From Corynebacterium mustelae (GTDB taxonomy: Bacteria > Actinomycetota > Actinomycetes > Mycobacteriales > Mycobacteriaceae): a stretch of 64,000 nt of DNA. The position numbers and the translations under genes are program-made. The notes under the pieces are model-generated. The model did not search any database. It worked only from the letters and a program-made list of their open reading frames with translations, and was not told the origin of the DNA. Location: positions 620,001-684,000 of the forward strand of contig NZ_CP011542.1 of assembly GCF_001020985.1 (NCBI RefSeq), read 5' to 3'. This document shows, piece by piece, positions 1 to 9,310 of the stretch (the stretch's first letter is position 1; each line of letters starts with the position of its first letter).

Positions 1-527
1 ATCGCACGCGCAAGTGATTTACGCAATTCATCGGCAATCTGATCAGGAACATCATTGGGGGTAAGCGCCAATTCATGGATCGCGTAGCGTCCGCCTGGAG
101 CAAGAATACGGTGGGCCTCAGAAACAATGGCAGCTTTGCCAGCTTCCCCTTGCATACTGAGCATCGCTTCACCAATAACCACATCAGTGGATTCATCTTC
201 TAACCCGGTCTGGGCTGCGGAACCGGTGATTACTTCGGCGGGAATCCCCAACCGGGCATGCTGGGTGGAAATTTTGGTGGCGGTAACTGCCTGCGGGTTT
301 TCATCCACCCCGATGTAGGCGCTGGGATTGCGGTCTAAAATCTCGGCGGCAGTGATCCCCAGCCCAGGGGCAAATTCCACGACGCGCTTCGCGGTGGGGT
401 TAGCTGCATCAATCAGCCACTGGGTCATTTTTCGCCCGCCCGGGCGCAGGACTTTTTTACCAAGTTTTGCCAAGAGCCAATGCCCTTGCAGATGGGCTTC
501 GTCACGATCTTGAGGCGCTGTAGCCAT
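1..527 (-). CDS. Class I SAM-dependent methyltransferase (3' end outside window)
   Basis: Reading the minus strand from the ATG at 527 gives an open frame that runs off the window edge (about 175 codons seen). The start follows a good ribosome site (TAAGGAG, 531-540). A Rossmann-type SAM-binding segment is visible: VVEFAPGLG near residue 50, then an acidic loop (YIGVDENP), and further on DVVIGEAMLSM and APGGRYAIHEL, the usual order of motifs I, post-I, II and III of UbiE-like small-molecule methyltransferases. Substrate unknown. A DtxR-like sequence lies just upstream of the start, so iron control is possible. Confident of the fold, not of the role. Confidence 0.75.
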   Translation of the reverse strand, partial: MATAPQDRDEAHLQGHWLLAKLGKKVLRPGGRKMTQWLIDAANPTAKRVVEFAPGLGITAAEILDRNPSAYIGVDENPQAVTATKISTQHARLGIPAEVITGSAAQTGLEDESTDVVIGEAMLSMQGEAGKAAIVSEAHRILAPGGRYAIHELALTPNDVPDQIADELRKSLARA

Positions 528-546
528 AGGTGTCTCCTTATATTAT

Positions 547-565
547 TTAGGGTAGGTAATCCTTT
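547..565 (-). promoter_or_regulatory. Possible DtxR box upstream of the methyltransferase
   Basis: TTAGGGTAGGTAATCCTTT matches the DtxR consensus TTAGGTTAGSCTAACCTAA at 13 of 19 positions, counted by eye. It lies 20 to 38 bases before the methyltransferase ATG, where a repressor would block the promoter. A second half-site, GCTAACCT, lies near 626-633. Inference only; no binding evidence. Confidence 0.35.
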
Positions 566-699
566 TATCCCCATTATGGAGGCGACAGGAAACAATTGCG
601 AGGGAATATTAGATTAACCACAACTAGCTAACCTGCTATTTTCTTGTGGCTGCTGCTGCGTCGTGATGCTTTGGGCAGAGGTGGTGGGGGATGTGAAGG

Positions 700-1179
700 C
701 TAAGCCAGCGGCGCTGCGCCGGGGAACCCGAATTGTCGCCACGCCTCATAGGTTGCAACCGAAGCGGCATTGGATAGATTCATGGAACGGCGACCGGCCA
801 GCATGGGGATGCGTATCTGTTGGGTAATGCGGGGATGAAGGAGTGTCTGCGGGTCTAGGCCGGTGGTTTCAGTGCCAAATAGCAGAATGTCGCCGGGTTG
901 GTATCTGATATCAGTGTGATGCGCGGTGCCTGCTGCGGTGAAAGCGAAAACACGGGAATCTGACAGTGTTGCTAAGCACGCCTCAAGATTATCGTGAACG
1001 GTGACTTCCGCTAGGTCGTGATAGTCTAAACCTGCACGTCGAAGGTTCTTTTCTGCTAGGTCGAATCCTAATGGGCCGCATAAATGAAGATGCGCGCCTG
1101 AGCCAGCGCACATTCTGATGGCATTGCCGGTATTGGGCGGAATGCAGGGTTGGTCGAACACGACGTTGATGAGTGACAT
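700..1179 (-). CDS. trmL: tRNA (cytidine/uridine-34-2'-O)-methyltransferase, TrmL type
   Basis: A 159-residue SPOUT-class methyltransferase. Family marks: NVVFDQPCIPPNTGNAIRMC at the N-terminus, the SAM-knot segment LLFGTETTGLD near residue 105, and LSNAASVATYEAWRQ near the C-terminus. TrmL methylates the wobble-base ribose of certain tRNA-Leu species. The ATG at 1179 (MSLINVVF) is chosen because homologues begin there; an in-frame start 18 bases upstream exists. Transcribed divergently from the antiporter at 1212. Confidence 0.85.
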   Translation of the reverse strand: MSLINVVFDQPCIPPNTGNAIRMCAGSGAHLHLCGPLGFDLAEKNLRRAGLDYHDLAEVTVHDNLEACLATLSDSRVFAFTAAGTAHHTDIRYQPGDILLFGTETTGLDPQTLLHPRITQQIRIPMLAGRRSMNLSNAASVATYEAWRQFGFPGAAPLA

Positions 1180-1211
1180 AGCAGTAACTTTACTCACTAG
1201 GATAAGGACTT

Positions 1212-2810
1212 ATGCCAGAAGAATTTATGTTGCCGGCCATCGTTGCGATTATCGGAGGGTTGGGTGCATCTGCGCTTCGGCTGCCACCGTTGGTAGGATT
1301 CTTAGCCGCAGGCTTCGGACTAAGTGCAGCAAATGTGCCAACTTTTCCTGCTATTGCGGAATTGGCCGAGGTGGGCGTCACCGTTTTACTATTCACGATT
1401 GGCTTGCATCTGGACTTGAAGATGATTACCCGCGTGCGGGTCGTTTTCACCGCAGTGGGACAGGCTGCGCTCAATACCATCGTTTTTGCGGTCGTGCTGG
1501 CGGCATTGTCATTATTACCACTGTCGGCCTTTATTGGAACTGGCTGGAGCGGCTTCTTATTGCTGGGGTTTGCAAGTTCGTTTTCTTCCACAGTTTTTGT
1601 GATTGCGGTTCTGGATGAATCCGGCCGTATGCGTTCGCGAGTGGGCATCATCGCGATCGGGGTATTGGTGCTTCAAGATATTTTCGCAGTTTCTTTCCTA
1701 GTGCTGTTCTCTGGCAAAACCCCGGAGCCGTGGGCGATTTTACTGCTGGCCTTGCCGCTTATCCGACCACTTATTGGCAAACTCCCTGATTTGGTGTATC
1801 GGGCAGAACTATTGGTTTTAGCTGGCGTGATTATCGCCGTGGGTGCCTATGCGGTGTTTGAACTTGCAGGTTTGTCAGGCTCTTTCGGCTCCCTTATTGC
1901 GGGTTTGGTTATTGCTGGGCACCCGATTGCCAAGCGGTTGCATAAGGCACTCGTGAGCGTTCGTGAATTATTGCTCGTGGGTTTCTTTATTGATATCGGT
2001 ATGGGCGGAATTCCCAGCGTGTCTGGGTTCATTGCAGCTGGAATCTTGTTGTTACTTCTTCCTGCGAAACTCGGGATTTTTCTGGCTTTGTTGTACAAGG
2101 CAGGGATGTCGCGTCGTACCTCGGTACTAACTGCTGGTTTATTGGCAAATTATTCGGAATTTGGGTTGATAGTTGCATCGCTAGCTGCGGCCAGGGGCAT
2201 TATTGCAGGTGAGTGGGTGCAGATCATGGCGGTTGCTGTTGCCGGTAGTTTCATCATTAGTTCGTTGGTGAAGTTGCGGGTCGGGCCGATTATGGAAGCA
2301 CTTGTTCTGAAGTTGCCGCGTCGTGATCCCCAGAAATTGGCGGCAGGTGAGAGACCGCTAGACATCGATGGGGTAGACGCCTTGGTCTTGGGAATGGGGC
2401 GCGTGGGTGCAGGAGCCTATTTACGATTGGCGGAAAAATACGGCATGACGGTAGCTGGGGTGGAATTTGATGAAAAACGAGTGGAGCTGATGCGTAAACG
2501 TGGCTATACAGTGTTCCACGCTGATGCAACCGACCCTGAGCTATGGGTGAGGTTAAGCCAATCAAGCCATTGTCCGAAGCTTTTGGTTCTGGCGATGCCT
2601 TCCCACGAATCCAATGTGGTGGCATTGCAAACGCTAAATAACACCAAGAGTTCGATGGTCACTGCGGGTATTGCGAAATACAGCTATAAAACGAAGGAAT
2701 TGGTTGACCTTGGGGCCGATGCCAGTGTCAACCTATACGACGGAGCAGGCATCGAGCTCGCTGACGTTGCGTTCCAGGCACTGGTGGCTAACGAAGAAAC
2801 CCCCAACTGA
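1212..2810 (+). CDS. CPA2-family cation:proton antiporter with C-terminal TrkA-N (RCK) domain
   Basis: A 532-residue integral membrane protein. Around twelve hydrophobic helices fill residues 1-370, with the Kef-type stretch EVGVTVLLFTIGLHLDL near residue 55 and a long SGSFGSLIAGLVIAGHP segment. A cytoplasmic nucleotide-binding domain follows, with VLGMGRVGAG near residue 395 and DATDPE further on, typical of RCK/TrkA-N sensors. Such proteins exchange K+ or Na+ for protons and are gated by NAD(H) or a similar ligand. The ribosome site AAGGACTT precedes the ATG. The ion is not predictable from sequence. Confidence 0.85.
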   Translation: MPEEFMLPAIVAIIGGLGASALRLPPLVGFLAAGFGLSAANVPTFPAIAELAEVGVTVLLFTIGLHLDLKMITRVRVVFTAVGQAALNTIVFAVVLAALSLLPLSAFIGTGWSGFLLLGFASSFSSTVFVIAVLDESGRMRSRVGIIAIGVLVLQDIFAVSFLVLFSGKTPEPWAILLLALPLIRPLIGKLPDLVYRAELLVLAGVIIAVGAYAVFELAGLSGSFGSLIAGLVIAGHPIAKRLHKALVSVRELLLVGFFIDIGMGGIPSVSGFIAAGILLLLLPAKLGIFLALLYKAGMSRRTSVLTAGLLANYSEFGLIVASLAAARGIIAGEWVQIMAVAVAGSFIISSLVKLRVGPIMEALVLKLPRRDPQKLAAGERPLDIDGVDALVLGMGRVGAGAYLRLAEKYGMTVAGVEFDEKRVELMRKRGYTVFHADATDPELWVRLSQSSHCPKLLVLAMPSHESNVVALQTLNNTKSSMVTAGIAKYSYKTKELVDLGADASVNLYDGAGIELADVAFQALVANEETPN

Positions 2811-2831
2811 TCGTTTTGAAGGATTTCGTGC

Positions 2832-2837
2832 GATAAT
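2832..2837 (+). promoter_or_regulatory. -10 box for folD (apparently leaderless)
   Basis: TGCGATAAT (extended -10, GATAAT core) ends six bases before the folD ATG, so transcription would start at or next to the A of the start codon. No Shine-Dalgarno sequence lies at normal distance. Leaderless mRNAs are common in corynebacteria. Confidence 0.5.
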
Positions 2838-2843
2838 TGCCGC

Positions 2844-3701
2844 ATGACTGCAACCAAACTTGACGGCAACCTGTATCGGGATGAAATTTTCACCGACCTA
2901 AAGCAGCGCGTCGCTGCATTGAAGGAAAATGGCATTACACCGGGTCTAGCAACCGTGCTGGTAGGCGATGACCCGGCAAGTCACTCGTACGTCAAGATGA
3001 AGCATCGCGATTGTGAGCAGATTGGGGTCACATCGATCCGCAAGGATCTGCCTGCTGATATCAGCCAGGAAGATTTGCATAAAGTGATCGACGAGTTAAA
3101 TGCGGACCCGCAGTGTACTGGTTACATCGTACAGCTACCACTGCCTAAGCATCTGGATGAAAATGCAGTGCTCGAACGCATCGACCCTGAAAAAGACGCG
3201 GATGGTTTGCACCCGGTAAATCTTGGCAAACTGGTTTTGAACGAACCTGCGCCGCTGCCGTGTACCCCCAACGGGGCGATTCATCTGCTGCGGCGTTTTG
3301 GGGTGGAGACTCAGAGGAAGAAAGTTGTCGTGATTGGTCGGGGTGTGACTGTTGGTCGGCCCATTGGTTTGATGCTCACCCGCAGATCGGAAAACGCCAC
3401 GGTAACCCTATGTCATACCGGAACTGTTGACCTTAAGGCCGAAACGCTGAACGCGGATATTATCATTGCGGCCGCTGGGGTAGGGCACATGCTTACCGCA
3501 GATATGGTGAAGCCGGGTGCGGCCGTTTTAGACGTGGGGGTTTCCAGGGTGGATGGGAAACTTTTAGGCGACGTGCACCCCGATGTATGGGATGTGGCTG
3601 GTTTCGTTTCGCCAAATCCGGGCGGCGTGGGGCCATTAACCCGTGCTTTCCTGGTGCGTAATGTTGTGGAACGGGCTGAACGTTTGGCGGGTGTGAATTA
3701 A
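2844..3701 (+). CDS. folD: Bifunctional methylenetetrahydrofolate dehydrogenase / methenyltetrahydrofolate cyclohydrolase
   Basis: A 285-residue cytosolic enzyme that interconverts 5,10-methylene-, 5,10-methenyl- and 10-formyl-tetrahydrofolate with NADP. Visible signatures: [16 protein letters not shown] with the catalytic lysine (about residue 54), DGLHPVNLG, the NADP-binding [11 protein letters not shown] near residue 165, and the C-terminal [12 protein letters not shown]. Length is normal for the family. The DUF3017 gene follows eight bases after the stop, as in other corynebacteria, suggesting co-transcription. Confidence 0.97.
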   Translation: MTATKLDGNLYRDEIFTDLKQRVAALKENGITPGLATVLVGDDPASHSYVKMKHRDCEQIGVTSIRKDLPADISQEDLHKVIDELNADPQCTGYIVQLPLPKHLDENAVLERIDPEKDADGLHPVNLGKLVLNEPAPLPCTPNGAIHLLRRFGVETQRKKVVVIGRGVTVGRPIGLMLTRRSENATVTLCHTGTVDLKAETLNADIIIAAAGVGHMLTADMVKPGAAVLDVGVSRVDGKLLGDVHPDVWDVAGFVSPNPGGVGPLTRAFLVRNVVERAERLAGVN

Positions 3702-3709
3702 TCAGAAGA

Positions 3710-4054
3710 ATGGGCGAGGAAACGACACAAAAGCTCATTACGCCACTGGATAATCCGCATGATGTGGATCTGAAGCCGTCCGTGGTGCCACGTGGTCTGC
3801 AATATGCAGCGATGGTGGTATTTGTCATTGCGGTGATTGCATCCGGGGTATTTTCGTTCACCGAGCACTGGCGTCGGGCCACATTTACGTTAGGGGTGGC
3901 GCTGCTGTGGCTATCGCTGGTACGGATAACATGTGATTCCAAGGTATTGTGGGTTCTTGCTGTCCGATCCCGCCATTTTGATGCCGCATATACTGCCCTG
4001 GGCGGAGCATTGATGGTCTTTTTGGCTTCGTCGGTAGATTCGTTGGGAAGTTAG
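3710..4054 (+). CDS. DUF3017 family small membrane protein
   Basis: A 114-residue protein with three hydrophobic helices (about residues 32-50, 58-75 and 90-108), a hydrophilic N-terminus and WLSLVRITCDSKVLWVLAVRSRHFD in the loop between the last two. It belongs to the actinobacterial DUF3017 family, usually found directly after folD, as here (eight-base gap, probably one transcript). No function is established. Its 3' end converges on metX with only thirteen bases between the stop codons. Confidence 0.8.
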   Translation: MGEETTQKLITPLDNPHDVDLKPSVVPRGLQYAAMVVFVIAVIASGVFSFTEHWRRATFTLGVALLWLSLVRITCDSKVLWVLAVRSRHFDAAYTALGGALMVFLASSVDSLGS

Positions 4055-4067
4055 AATCCATAACAAG

Positions 4068-5177
4068 CTAGACGCGATCACTGATAAATACGCCGTCGTC
4101 TTCTGCTTGGTGCGCAGCTAGTAATAAAAAGTGGCGAATAATGCGATCAACTTGACGGGATTCGGTCAAAAAAGCATCGTGCCCCACTGGAGAAGAAATT
4201 TTCGCCATTGCCAGCAGTTTCCCAAGATTTCGGGAGAGGTGTTCTTGTTGATGATAAGGATACAAAATGTCAGTATCAACCCCGGCGACCATGGTCGGAA
4301 CCGTTGACGATGCAAGTGCCTTGTTTAAGCCGCCTCGCCCGCGTCCGATATCATGGCGGTTTAATGCTTCCGTCAAGGCGACATAGGAACCAGCGTCGAA
4401 CCGCTGGGTGAGCTTCACCCCTTGATAATCAAGATAGCTTTGTACGGCGAACCGTTGTGTTGGGCTGCGGTGAGTTCCCAGCGGATTTTCACCTGGCTGT
4501 GCGGAGGTCCCGAACCGTTCATCGATTTCCAATTCGCCGCGATATGTTAAGTGGGCAATACGCCGTGCCGCCGCTAACCCAGCTAACGGCGCTGTGCCGT
4601 TGTAGTAGTCGCCGTTATTCCAATGCGGGTCGTGTTCGATGGCATTGATTTGTGCGGTTTGGATTCCGATTTGCCACGCGCTCGCCCGCGCGGATACGGC
4701 TAAGACAAGAGCTGCAGTTAGCTGCTTTGGATAGAGCAATGTCCATTCTAAGGTTCTAGCGCCGCCCATGGAACCGCCAATCACCGCGTGGACTTCACTT
4801 ACGCCGACGCGTTCTAAAAATTGTTTTTCCGCAGCGACGAGGTCGCGGATCGAAACTGCGGGGAACCGTGATCCCCACGGATGTCCATCGGGAGCAAGCG
4901 ATGCCGGGCCGGTTGTTCCCATGCAGCCGCCCAGTGCATTGGTGCATAACACGCAGAAGGTGTCGGTATCTAATGCTTTACCGGGGCCCACGATGTCTGG
5001 CCACCATTCGGTGACGTTGGAGTCCCCGGTGAGTGCATGTTCTATGAGGATGAGGTTATCGCCTCGAAATTCTCCCCAGGCTTGGTAAGCGATCGTTACA
5101 TCGGGAATCGTGGCGCCTGCTTCGGTGTAAAAGTCGCCGATGTTGATTGTGCACAGTGTGCCCGAGGTATCCAGCAT
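4068..5177 (-). CDS. metX: Homoserine O-acetyltransferase
   Basis: A 369-residue alpha/beta-hydrolase-fold enzyme that transfers acetyl from acetyl-CoA to L-homoserine, the first committed step of methionine synthesis. The nucleophile elbow VIGGSMGGARTLEW carries the catalytic serine; the aspartate in GVDTDILYPYHQQEHL and the histidine in SPVGHDAFLTE complete the triad. The ATG at 5177 is preferred over the TTG three bases upstream because AAGGAG sits eight bases before the ATG. metX and metY are usually neighbours in corynebacteria; here the heme gene block separates them. Confidence 0.95.
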   Translation of the reverse strand: MLDTSGTLCTINIGDFYTEAGATIPDVTIAYQAWGEFRGDNLILIEHALTGDSNVTEWWPDIVGPGKALDTDTFCVLCTNALGGCMGTTGPASLAPDGHPWGSRFPAVSIRDLVAAEKQFLERVGVSEVHAVIGGSMGGARTLEWTLLYPKQLTAALVLAVSARASAWQIGIQTAQINAIEHDPHWNNGDYYNGTAPLAGLAAARRIAHLTYRGELEIDERFGTSAQPGENPLGTHRSPTQRFAVQSYLDYQGVKLTQRFDAGSYVALTEALNRHDIGRGRGGLNKALASSTVPTMVAGVDTDILYPYHQQEHLSRNLGKLLAMAKISSPVGHDAFLTESRQVDRIIRHFLLLAAHQAEDDGVFISDRV

Positions 5178-5309
5178 CAAATGTGCTCCTTATATATGGA
5201 ATGAAGATAATGCTGCTTATGCTACCTGGCGATTACGGGCGCATGCGAATATTTTGACTTAAAACCTGCAATGAAAGCGTCATAATTCAATTCAGGTAAT
5301 GTTATTTTC

Positions 5310-6077
5310 CTATTTTTGGCGAGGGAAGGCGTTAGTGTCGGCGGTCGACGGGGAATCATTACGGGATTGTTCGGTGGTGTCTGTATCGGATTCGCTTGTG
5401 GCGGCGTTGGCAAGCTCTTCAGTGCTTTCGCGGGCATTACTGTCTGCCCTTGCGGCGTCGTCACGCTTGTCGACGCTTGTAGGTTGCGGTTGCGCGGTTG
5501 CCTCGGCGTTGCTGGGTTGAGTGGTTTGTGGTGTTGGGGCTGGCTGTAGTCGAGGCTGGGGTTGTGGCGTGGCTGGCGGAACGGGGCGCGGGGTGACTAC
5601 TACTGTGGTTTCTCGTGATTTTTTATGCGCCCACATGGGGTTCATGCCTGGCATAAGCCAAAGTAAAACACCGGTTAATGTCGCAGCGCCATAAGCAGCA
5701 GGCATTCCGAATCGTTCCAGTGCGAACCAGAAGGTTGCAACGTTAATGGCGATGATTGCAACCCAGAACAGACTGATAAGTAGCGACAGATTGTTGCGAC
5801 GCAGTGCCCGATACTCGAACCAGTCTTCCTGTGGGAACCGATCACGGGCTTCTTTGCGGATCCGGCGGCCAGTTTTCTGCGATGGATAGATTGTGGAAAA
5901 CAGAAGTAATCCGAGTCCTGCGCCCGCGACAACAATGTTACTTATGAGAAAGCCGAAAGATAGCACCGCTCCGGCGATGACTATTGACAGGCGTTCAGCC
6001 CTAGTTAGGGGTAATCCTTGGGTGGGGTCGACATCCGGATACAGGTTGGAAAAGGCGTTAGTATTGCCAGAGTACAT
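5310..6077 (-). CDS. Membrane protein divergent from htaA (HtaC-like position)
   Basis: About 255 residues. Four hydrophobic helices in two pairs (about residues 28-68 and 96-145) are separated by a charged loop. A long tail follows, rich in Pro, Gln, Thr and Ser, then Asp/Glu/Ser, with no hydrophobic anchor. It is read away from htaA and shares the intergenic region containing a DtxR-like box. In C. diphtheriae the hmu region contains a third gene, htaC, with its own DtxR-controlled promoter; position suggests this could be the equivalent, but I cannot confirm homology. The start is uncertain: a GTG at 6092 would overlap the only ribosome site, so the ATG at 6077 is given. Confidence 0.6.
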   Translation of the reverse strand: MYSGNTNAFSNLYPDVDPTQGLPLTRAERLSIVIAGAVLSFGFLISNIVVAGAGLGLLLFSTIYPSQKTGRRIRKEARDRFPQEDWFEYRALRRNNLSLLISLFWVAIIAINVATFWFALERFGMPAAYGAATLTGVLLWLMPGMNPMWAHKKSRETTVVVTPRPVPPATPQPQPRLQPAPTPQTTQPSNAEATAQPQPTSVDKRDDAARADSNARESTEELANAATSESDTDTTEQSRNDSPSTADTNAFPRQK

Positions 6078-6150
6078 GGAGAAATACGTCACTTTCCAAA
6101 AGAATAGGTTTCCAAGACAGCTAAGTGTACCCTATACATGTTTAGCGAAG

Positions 6151-6169
6151 TATGTGAAGCTTTACCTAA
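6151..6169. promoter_or_regulatory. DtxR-like box between htaA and the divergent membrane gene
   Basis: Read on the minus strand, TTAGGTAAAGCTTCACATA matches the DtxR consensus at 12 of 19 positions, with one half-site (TTAGGT) perfect. It lies 76 to 94 bases before the htaA ATG and could serve both divergent promoters. Iron/DtxR control of htaA is established in C. diphtheriae; here it is inferred. Confidence 0.45.
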
Positions 6170-6244
6170 GCATCTTTTTTAGATTGTGGCATAGTATTCA
6201 ATCTATAAAACCTCTAAAACACTAGGAAACTGGAGTTTAAACCT

Positions 6245-8194
6245 ATGGTTACTGCACACTCATCGCACGCGTTGCGACGCCGCGCAGTCAGTCTCTTTTT
6301 TGTGCCTGCACTGGTCGGGCTGCCATTGGCTTTGGCACCGCAGGCACATGCGCAGGAGGGGTGCGCCTTTAATTGGGGTATCAAACAAAGCTTCCGTAGC
6401 TACATCAAGGGGCCAATCGCTAAGGGGAGCTGGACTGGTTCCGGAGTTGGTTTTACAGGCAGTGAAACAGGTGCCGACGGTGCATTTGTTTTCACCCCAG
6501 GTAAAGCAACCGTTGATGGTGGCACAAATGCTACCATACCTTTGCAGGGGTCATTGAATTTCAAAGGCCATGACTACGGTGCTGGCCCGCTGTTGGATAT
6601 GACGATTTCTGATGTCAAACTTGTGGTTCAGGGCGGTACCGCTCAGATTGTCGCGGATTACCAGTCCTATGAATCCGACATGATAGATAAAACCCGTAAG
6701 GGCGCACCGATTAGTGGTCAAGACGCACCCTTGGTCACAATCAATCTCAGTAATCCGGTAGACACCAACTCTGGTTCCATCAATATGGCTGGGAGCACAT
6801 CGCTGACCGCAGATGGAGCCAAACTCTTCCTGCAATATAACGCAGGTGAGGCTATGGATCCCACCTCTGGATCGGTCAAGCTTGACGGCAGCTGTGGCGG
6901 CTCGACTGGTGGCACCGGTGGTGGCGGCTCGCGCAGTCTTGGCCGAATTACTGGCGAATTTTCCGGTGCAAACAAAGAAATCATGGGTATTTTGTCCGAA
7001 ACAAATGACACCATGAATGGCTTAACAACTTTCATGGGCAACGCCCAGGAATTTAAGAAGCAACTCAATTCTTTCGCTAATGACGGCAAGACCACCTCGG
7101 GTGGAACTACCTCTGGCGGAACCATCTCGGGTTCTGGTACTTCCGGTAACACAACTTCCGGAAACTCCGGTTCTGGCACTTCAGGCGGAGCGTCTGGTAC
7201 CGGCGGCACTAGTGGTTCTGGTGCAACAGGTGGCGGCGCTTCTTCTGGTGGCTCTGGTGCTACCGGCGGTGGCGCGGCCTCGGGCGGCGGTGCTTCTTCT
7301 GGCGGCTCTGGTGCGACAGGTGGCGCTGCCGGTGGTGGCAATGATGTATGTTCATCTTCCTCGGCACGTGGCGTGCAAAACGCTAAGGCTGCGTGGGGTA
7401 TTAAGCAATCCTTCCAGTCCTATATCACTGGCTCCATCGCCAAAGGTAAATGGACGCTCAATGGTGTTGGGCATTCCGGCGGTAAGTTCCAGTTCAGTGG
7501 AAAGAGCGGTGCTGTTGATCCGGGGGCAAAGAGCGGCACTATCGGATACGGTGGTGGTATTCAATTCACCGGTCATAATGGTGTTTTGAATCTCACCATC
7601 ACCAACGTGGAAATTCAATTCAATGGTGGTAGTGGTTCCCTGGTCGCTAACGTACAATCTTCTGACACTTCCGGGAAAAAGACTGATTTCGGTCGAGTGG
7701 CACTTGGGTCACTGAACTTCTCTTCCTTGAATGTTTCTGATTCCAGCGCTTCTGGCACGGCATCTGTGTCATTGACTGATGCTGGATCTAAGGCATTCGC
7801 TGAGTTCTATGAGCCAGGCACCCAGCTTGATCCGATCTCCTTCGAAGCATCGCTCGGTGCAGCACCGAACTGTGCTTCTGGTCAAGGTTCCGCAGCTGCG
7901 GCGAGTGCCGCAGGCGGTGGTGGCGGAGCAGCCGCAGCCGCAGCGCTGAAAGACGGTGGTGGAGAAGCTGGCGCTGCTGTTGGTGAAGACGGCGAATTGT
8001 TATTCGAAGACGCCGAAGGCAATAGCTCCACTGGTTATGAAAATGGTGCCAATAAGTTCAAGATCAAGAATGCTGCGACTGGTGGTACAACCGATTTGGA
8101 TATGACACCAGGAATGTATGTTCTTTTGGCTATCGCTGCCTTCGTTGTTGCCGGTGGCAGCATGGGGCGGTTGGTTGTCAATAATCCGGTGTAA
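6245..8194 (+). CDS. htaA: HtaA: secreted, membrane-anchored heme/hemoglobin-binding protein with two CR domains
   Basis: A 649-residue surface protein that captures heme and passes it to the HmuTUV importer. A signal peptide ends at about residue 36 (AHA/QEG). Two conserved-region domains follow: CR1 (about 42-215) and CR2 (about 383-550). Each opens with WGIKQSF-x-SY and contains a later GH (GHDYG, GHNG); the tyrosine and histidine at these places are heme-contacting in characterised HtaA proteins. A long Gly/Ser/Thr linker (about 280-375) joins them. An Ala/Gly-rich stretch precedes the C-terminal helix (about 622-642) and short tail. GGAG ten bases before the ATG supports the start. First gene of htaA-hmuTUV. 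Confidence 0.93.
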   Translation: MVTAHSSHALRRRAVSLFFVPALVGLPLALAPQAHAQEGCAFNWGIKQSFRSYIKGPIAKGSWTGSGVGFTGSETGADGAFVFTPGKATVDGGTNATIPLQGSLNFKGHDYGAGPLLDMTISDVKLVVQGGTAQIVADYQSYESDMIDKTRKGAPISGQDAPLVTINLSNPVDTNSGSINMAGSTSLTADGAKLFLQYNAGEAMDPTSGSVKLDGSCGGSTGGTGGGGSRSLGRITGEFSGANKEIMGILSETNDTMNGLTTFMGNAQEFKKQLNSFANDGKTTSGGTTSGGTISGSGTSGNTTSGNSGSGTSGGASGTGGTSGSGATGGGASSGGSGATGGGAASGGGASSGGSGATGGAAGGGNDVCSSSSARGVQNAKAAWGIKQSFQSYITGSIAKGKWTLNGVGHSGGKFQFSGKSGAVDPGAKSGTIGYGGGIQFTGHNGVLNLTITNVEIQFNGGSGSLVANVQSSDTSGKKTDFGRVALGSLNFSSLNVSDSSASGTASVSLTDAGSKAFAEFYEPGTQLDPISFEASLGAAPNCASGQGSAAAASAAGGGGGAAAAAALKDGGGEAGAAVGEDGELLFEDAEGNSSTGYENGANKFKIKNAATGGTTDLDMTPGMYVLLAIAAFVVAGGSMGRLVVNNPV

Positions 8195-8236
8195 CCCTGA
8201 AGCTTAAAAACCCAAGTATTTCCAAGAAAGAACACC

Positions 8237-9310
8237 ATGCCTATAGTGAAATTACGTGAAACAATCGTTGCGGTTATCTGCGCGATTGCCTTGGTCGGTT
8301 GTGGCATCCAGGGGTCTTATGATTCCAACGCAAAGCTTCGGGAATCTTTACCCGATCCGGCTTCTTTGTCTGATCCTCGTGGCTTCACTGGTGTTACCCA
8401 TGTGACCCAATTTGATGAAGTCGCGCCAATCGCAACTAACGTCAAGCCCAGTTTGCCCGTCGAGCTAACTGACGCCGATGGCAAAGACGTGGTTGTTGAT
8501 GACCTTTCTCGTATCTTGGCTCTTGACTTGTACGGTTCGTACACAAAGACACTCACTGGCCTTGGTTTGGGTGACAAGATTGTTGGCCGGACGGTTTCTT
8601 CAACCGAAGAGTCGTTAAAAGACCTCCCAGTGGTAACCCAAGGAGGACACAATATCAATGTGGAGGCGGTTTTATCCTTAGAACCTACATTGGTGATTGT
8701 GGATCACTCGATTGGGCCCAATGACGCTATTGACCAGATCCGGGCGGCGGGTGTTACAACCGTGGTTATGGAACCTACCCGCACCATTGATTCGGTAGGT
8801 GAGGACATCAAGGCCGTCGGCGGTGTTGTTGGGTTGCCAGAAGAGGCGGAAAAACTCGCGGAACGCTCGGTTGCAGAGATCGAAAAGGACCGCGAGGCAA
8901 TCAAAGCACTGGCTCCGGCTGACCCCATGCGAATGGCATTCTTGTATGCTCGTGGTAACGGTGGCGTGTTCTTCATCATGGGTGAAGGCACCGGTGCGAA
9001 AGATCTCATTGAGGGCGTTGGCGGGGTAGACCTAGCAACCGTGCATAATTTGTCCTATGCAGAACCCGCAAACGCAGAAGCGTTGGCCAAGATTAACCCT
9101 GAAGTCATCATCATGATGGAGGGTGGTTTAGAATCAACTGGCGGTATCGAGGGCTTATTGCAACGCCCAGGTGTTGCTCAAACAGAGGCAGGTCAAAAGA
9201 AACGAATAGTCACCTTGCCTGATGGTCAGTCCTTGGCCTTCGGCCCGCTCACCGGTCAGACGCTCCTTCGACTTGCACAGGCTATCTATGCTCCAGAAAA
9301 TGCACAATAG
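8237..9310 (+). CDS. hmuT: HmuT: heme ABC transporter substrate-binding lipoprotein
   Basis: A 357-residue lipoprotein: the signal peptide ends in the lipobox ALVGC, with Cys22 as the lipid-attached residue. The rest is a TroA-type (cluster A-II) binding protein with helical linker: VVDDLSRILALDLYGSY early, GHNINVEAVLSLEPTLVIVDHS in the first lobe, and INPEVIIMMEGG in the second. It receives heme from HtaA-type proteins and delivers it to HmuUV. It lies 42 bases after htaA, in the same operon, and its end overlaps the start of hmuU. Confidence 0.93.
   Translation: MPIVKLRETIVAVICAIALVGCGIQGSYDSNAKLRESLPDPASLSDPRGFTGVTHVTQFDEVAPIATNVKPSLPVELTDADGKDVVVDDLSRILALDLYGSYTKTLTGLGLGDKIVGRTVSSTEESLKDLPVVTQGGHNINVEAVLSLEPTLVIVDHSIGPNDAIDQIRAAGVTTVVMEPTRTIDSVGEDIKAVGGVVGLPEEAEKLAERSVAEIEKDREAIKALAPADPMRMAFLYARGNGGVFFIMGEGTGAKDLIEGVGGVDLATVHNLSYAEPANAEALAKINPEVIIMMEGGLESTGGIEGLLQRPGVAQTEAGQKKRIVTLPDGQSLAFGPLTGQTLLRLAQAIYAPENAQ

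Noticed and set aside
6718..7341. Proline-rich frame antisense to the htaA linker
   Set aside because: A shadow of the Gly/Ser repeat codons in the htaA linker; no start signal.
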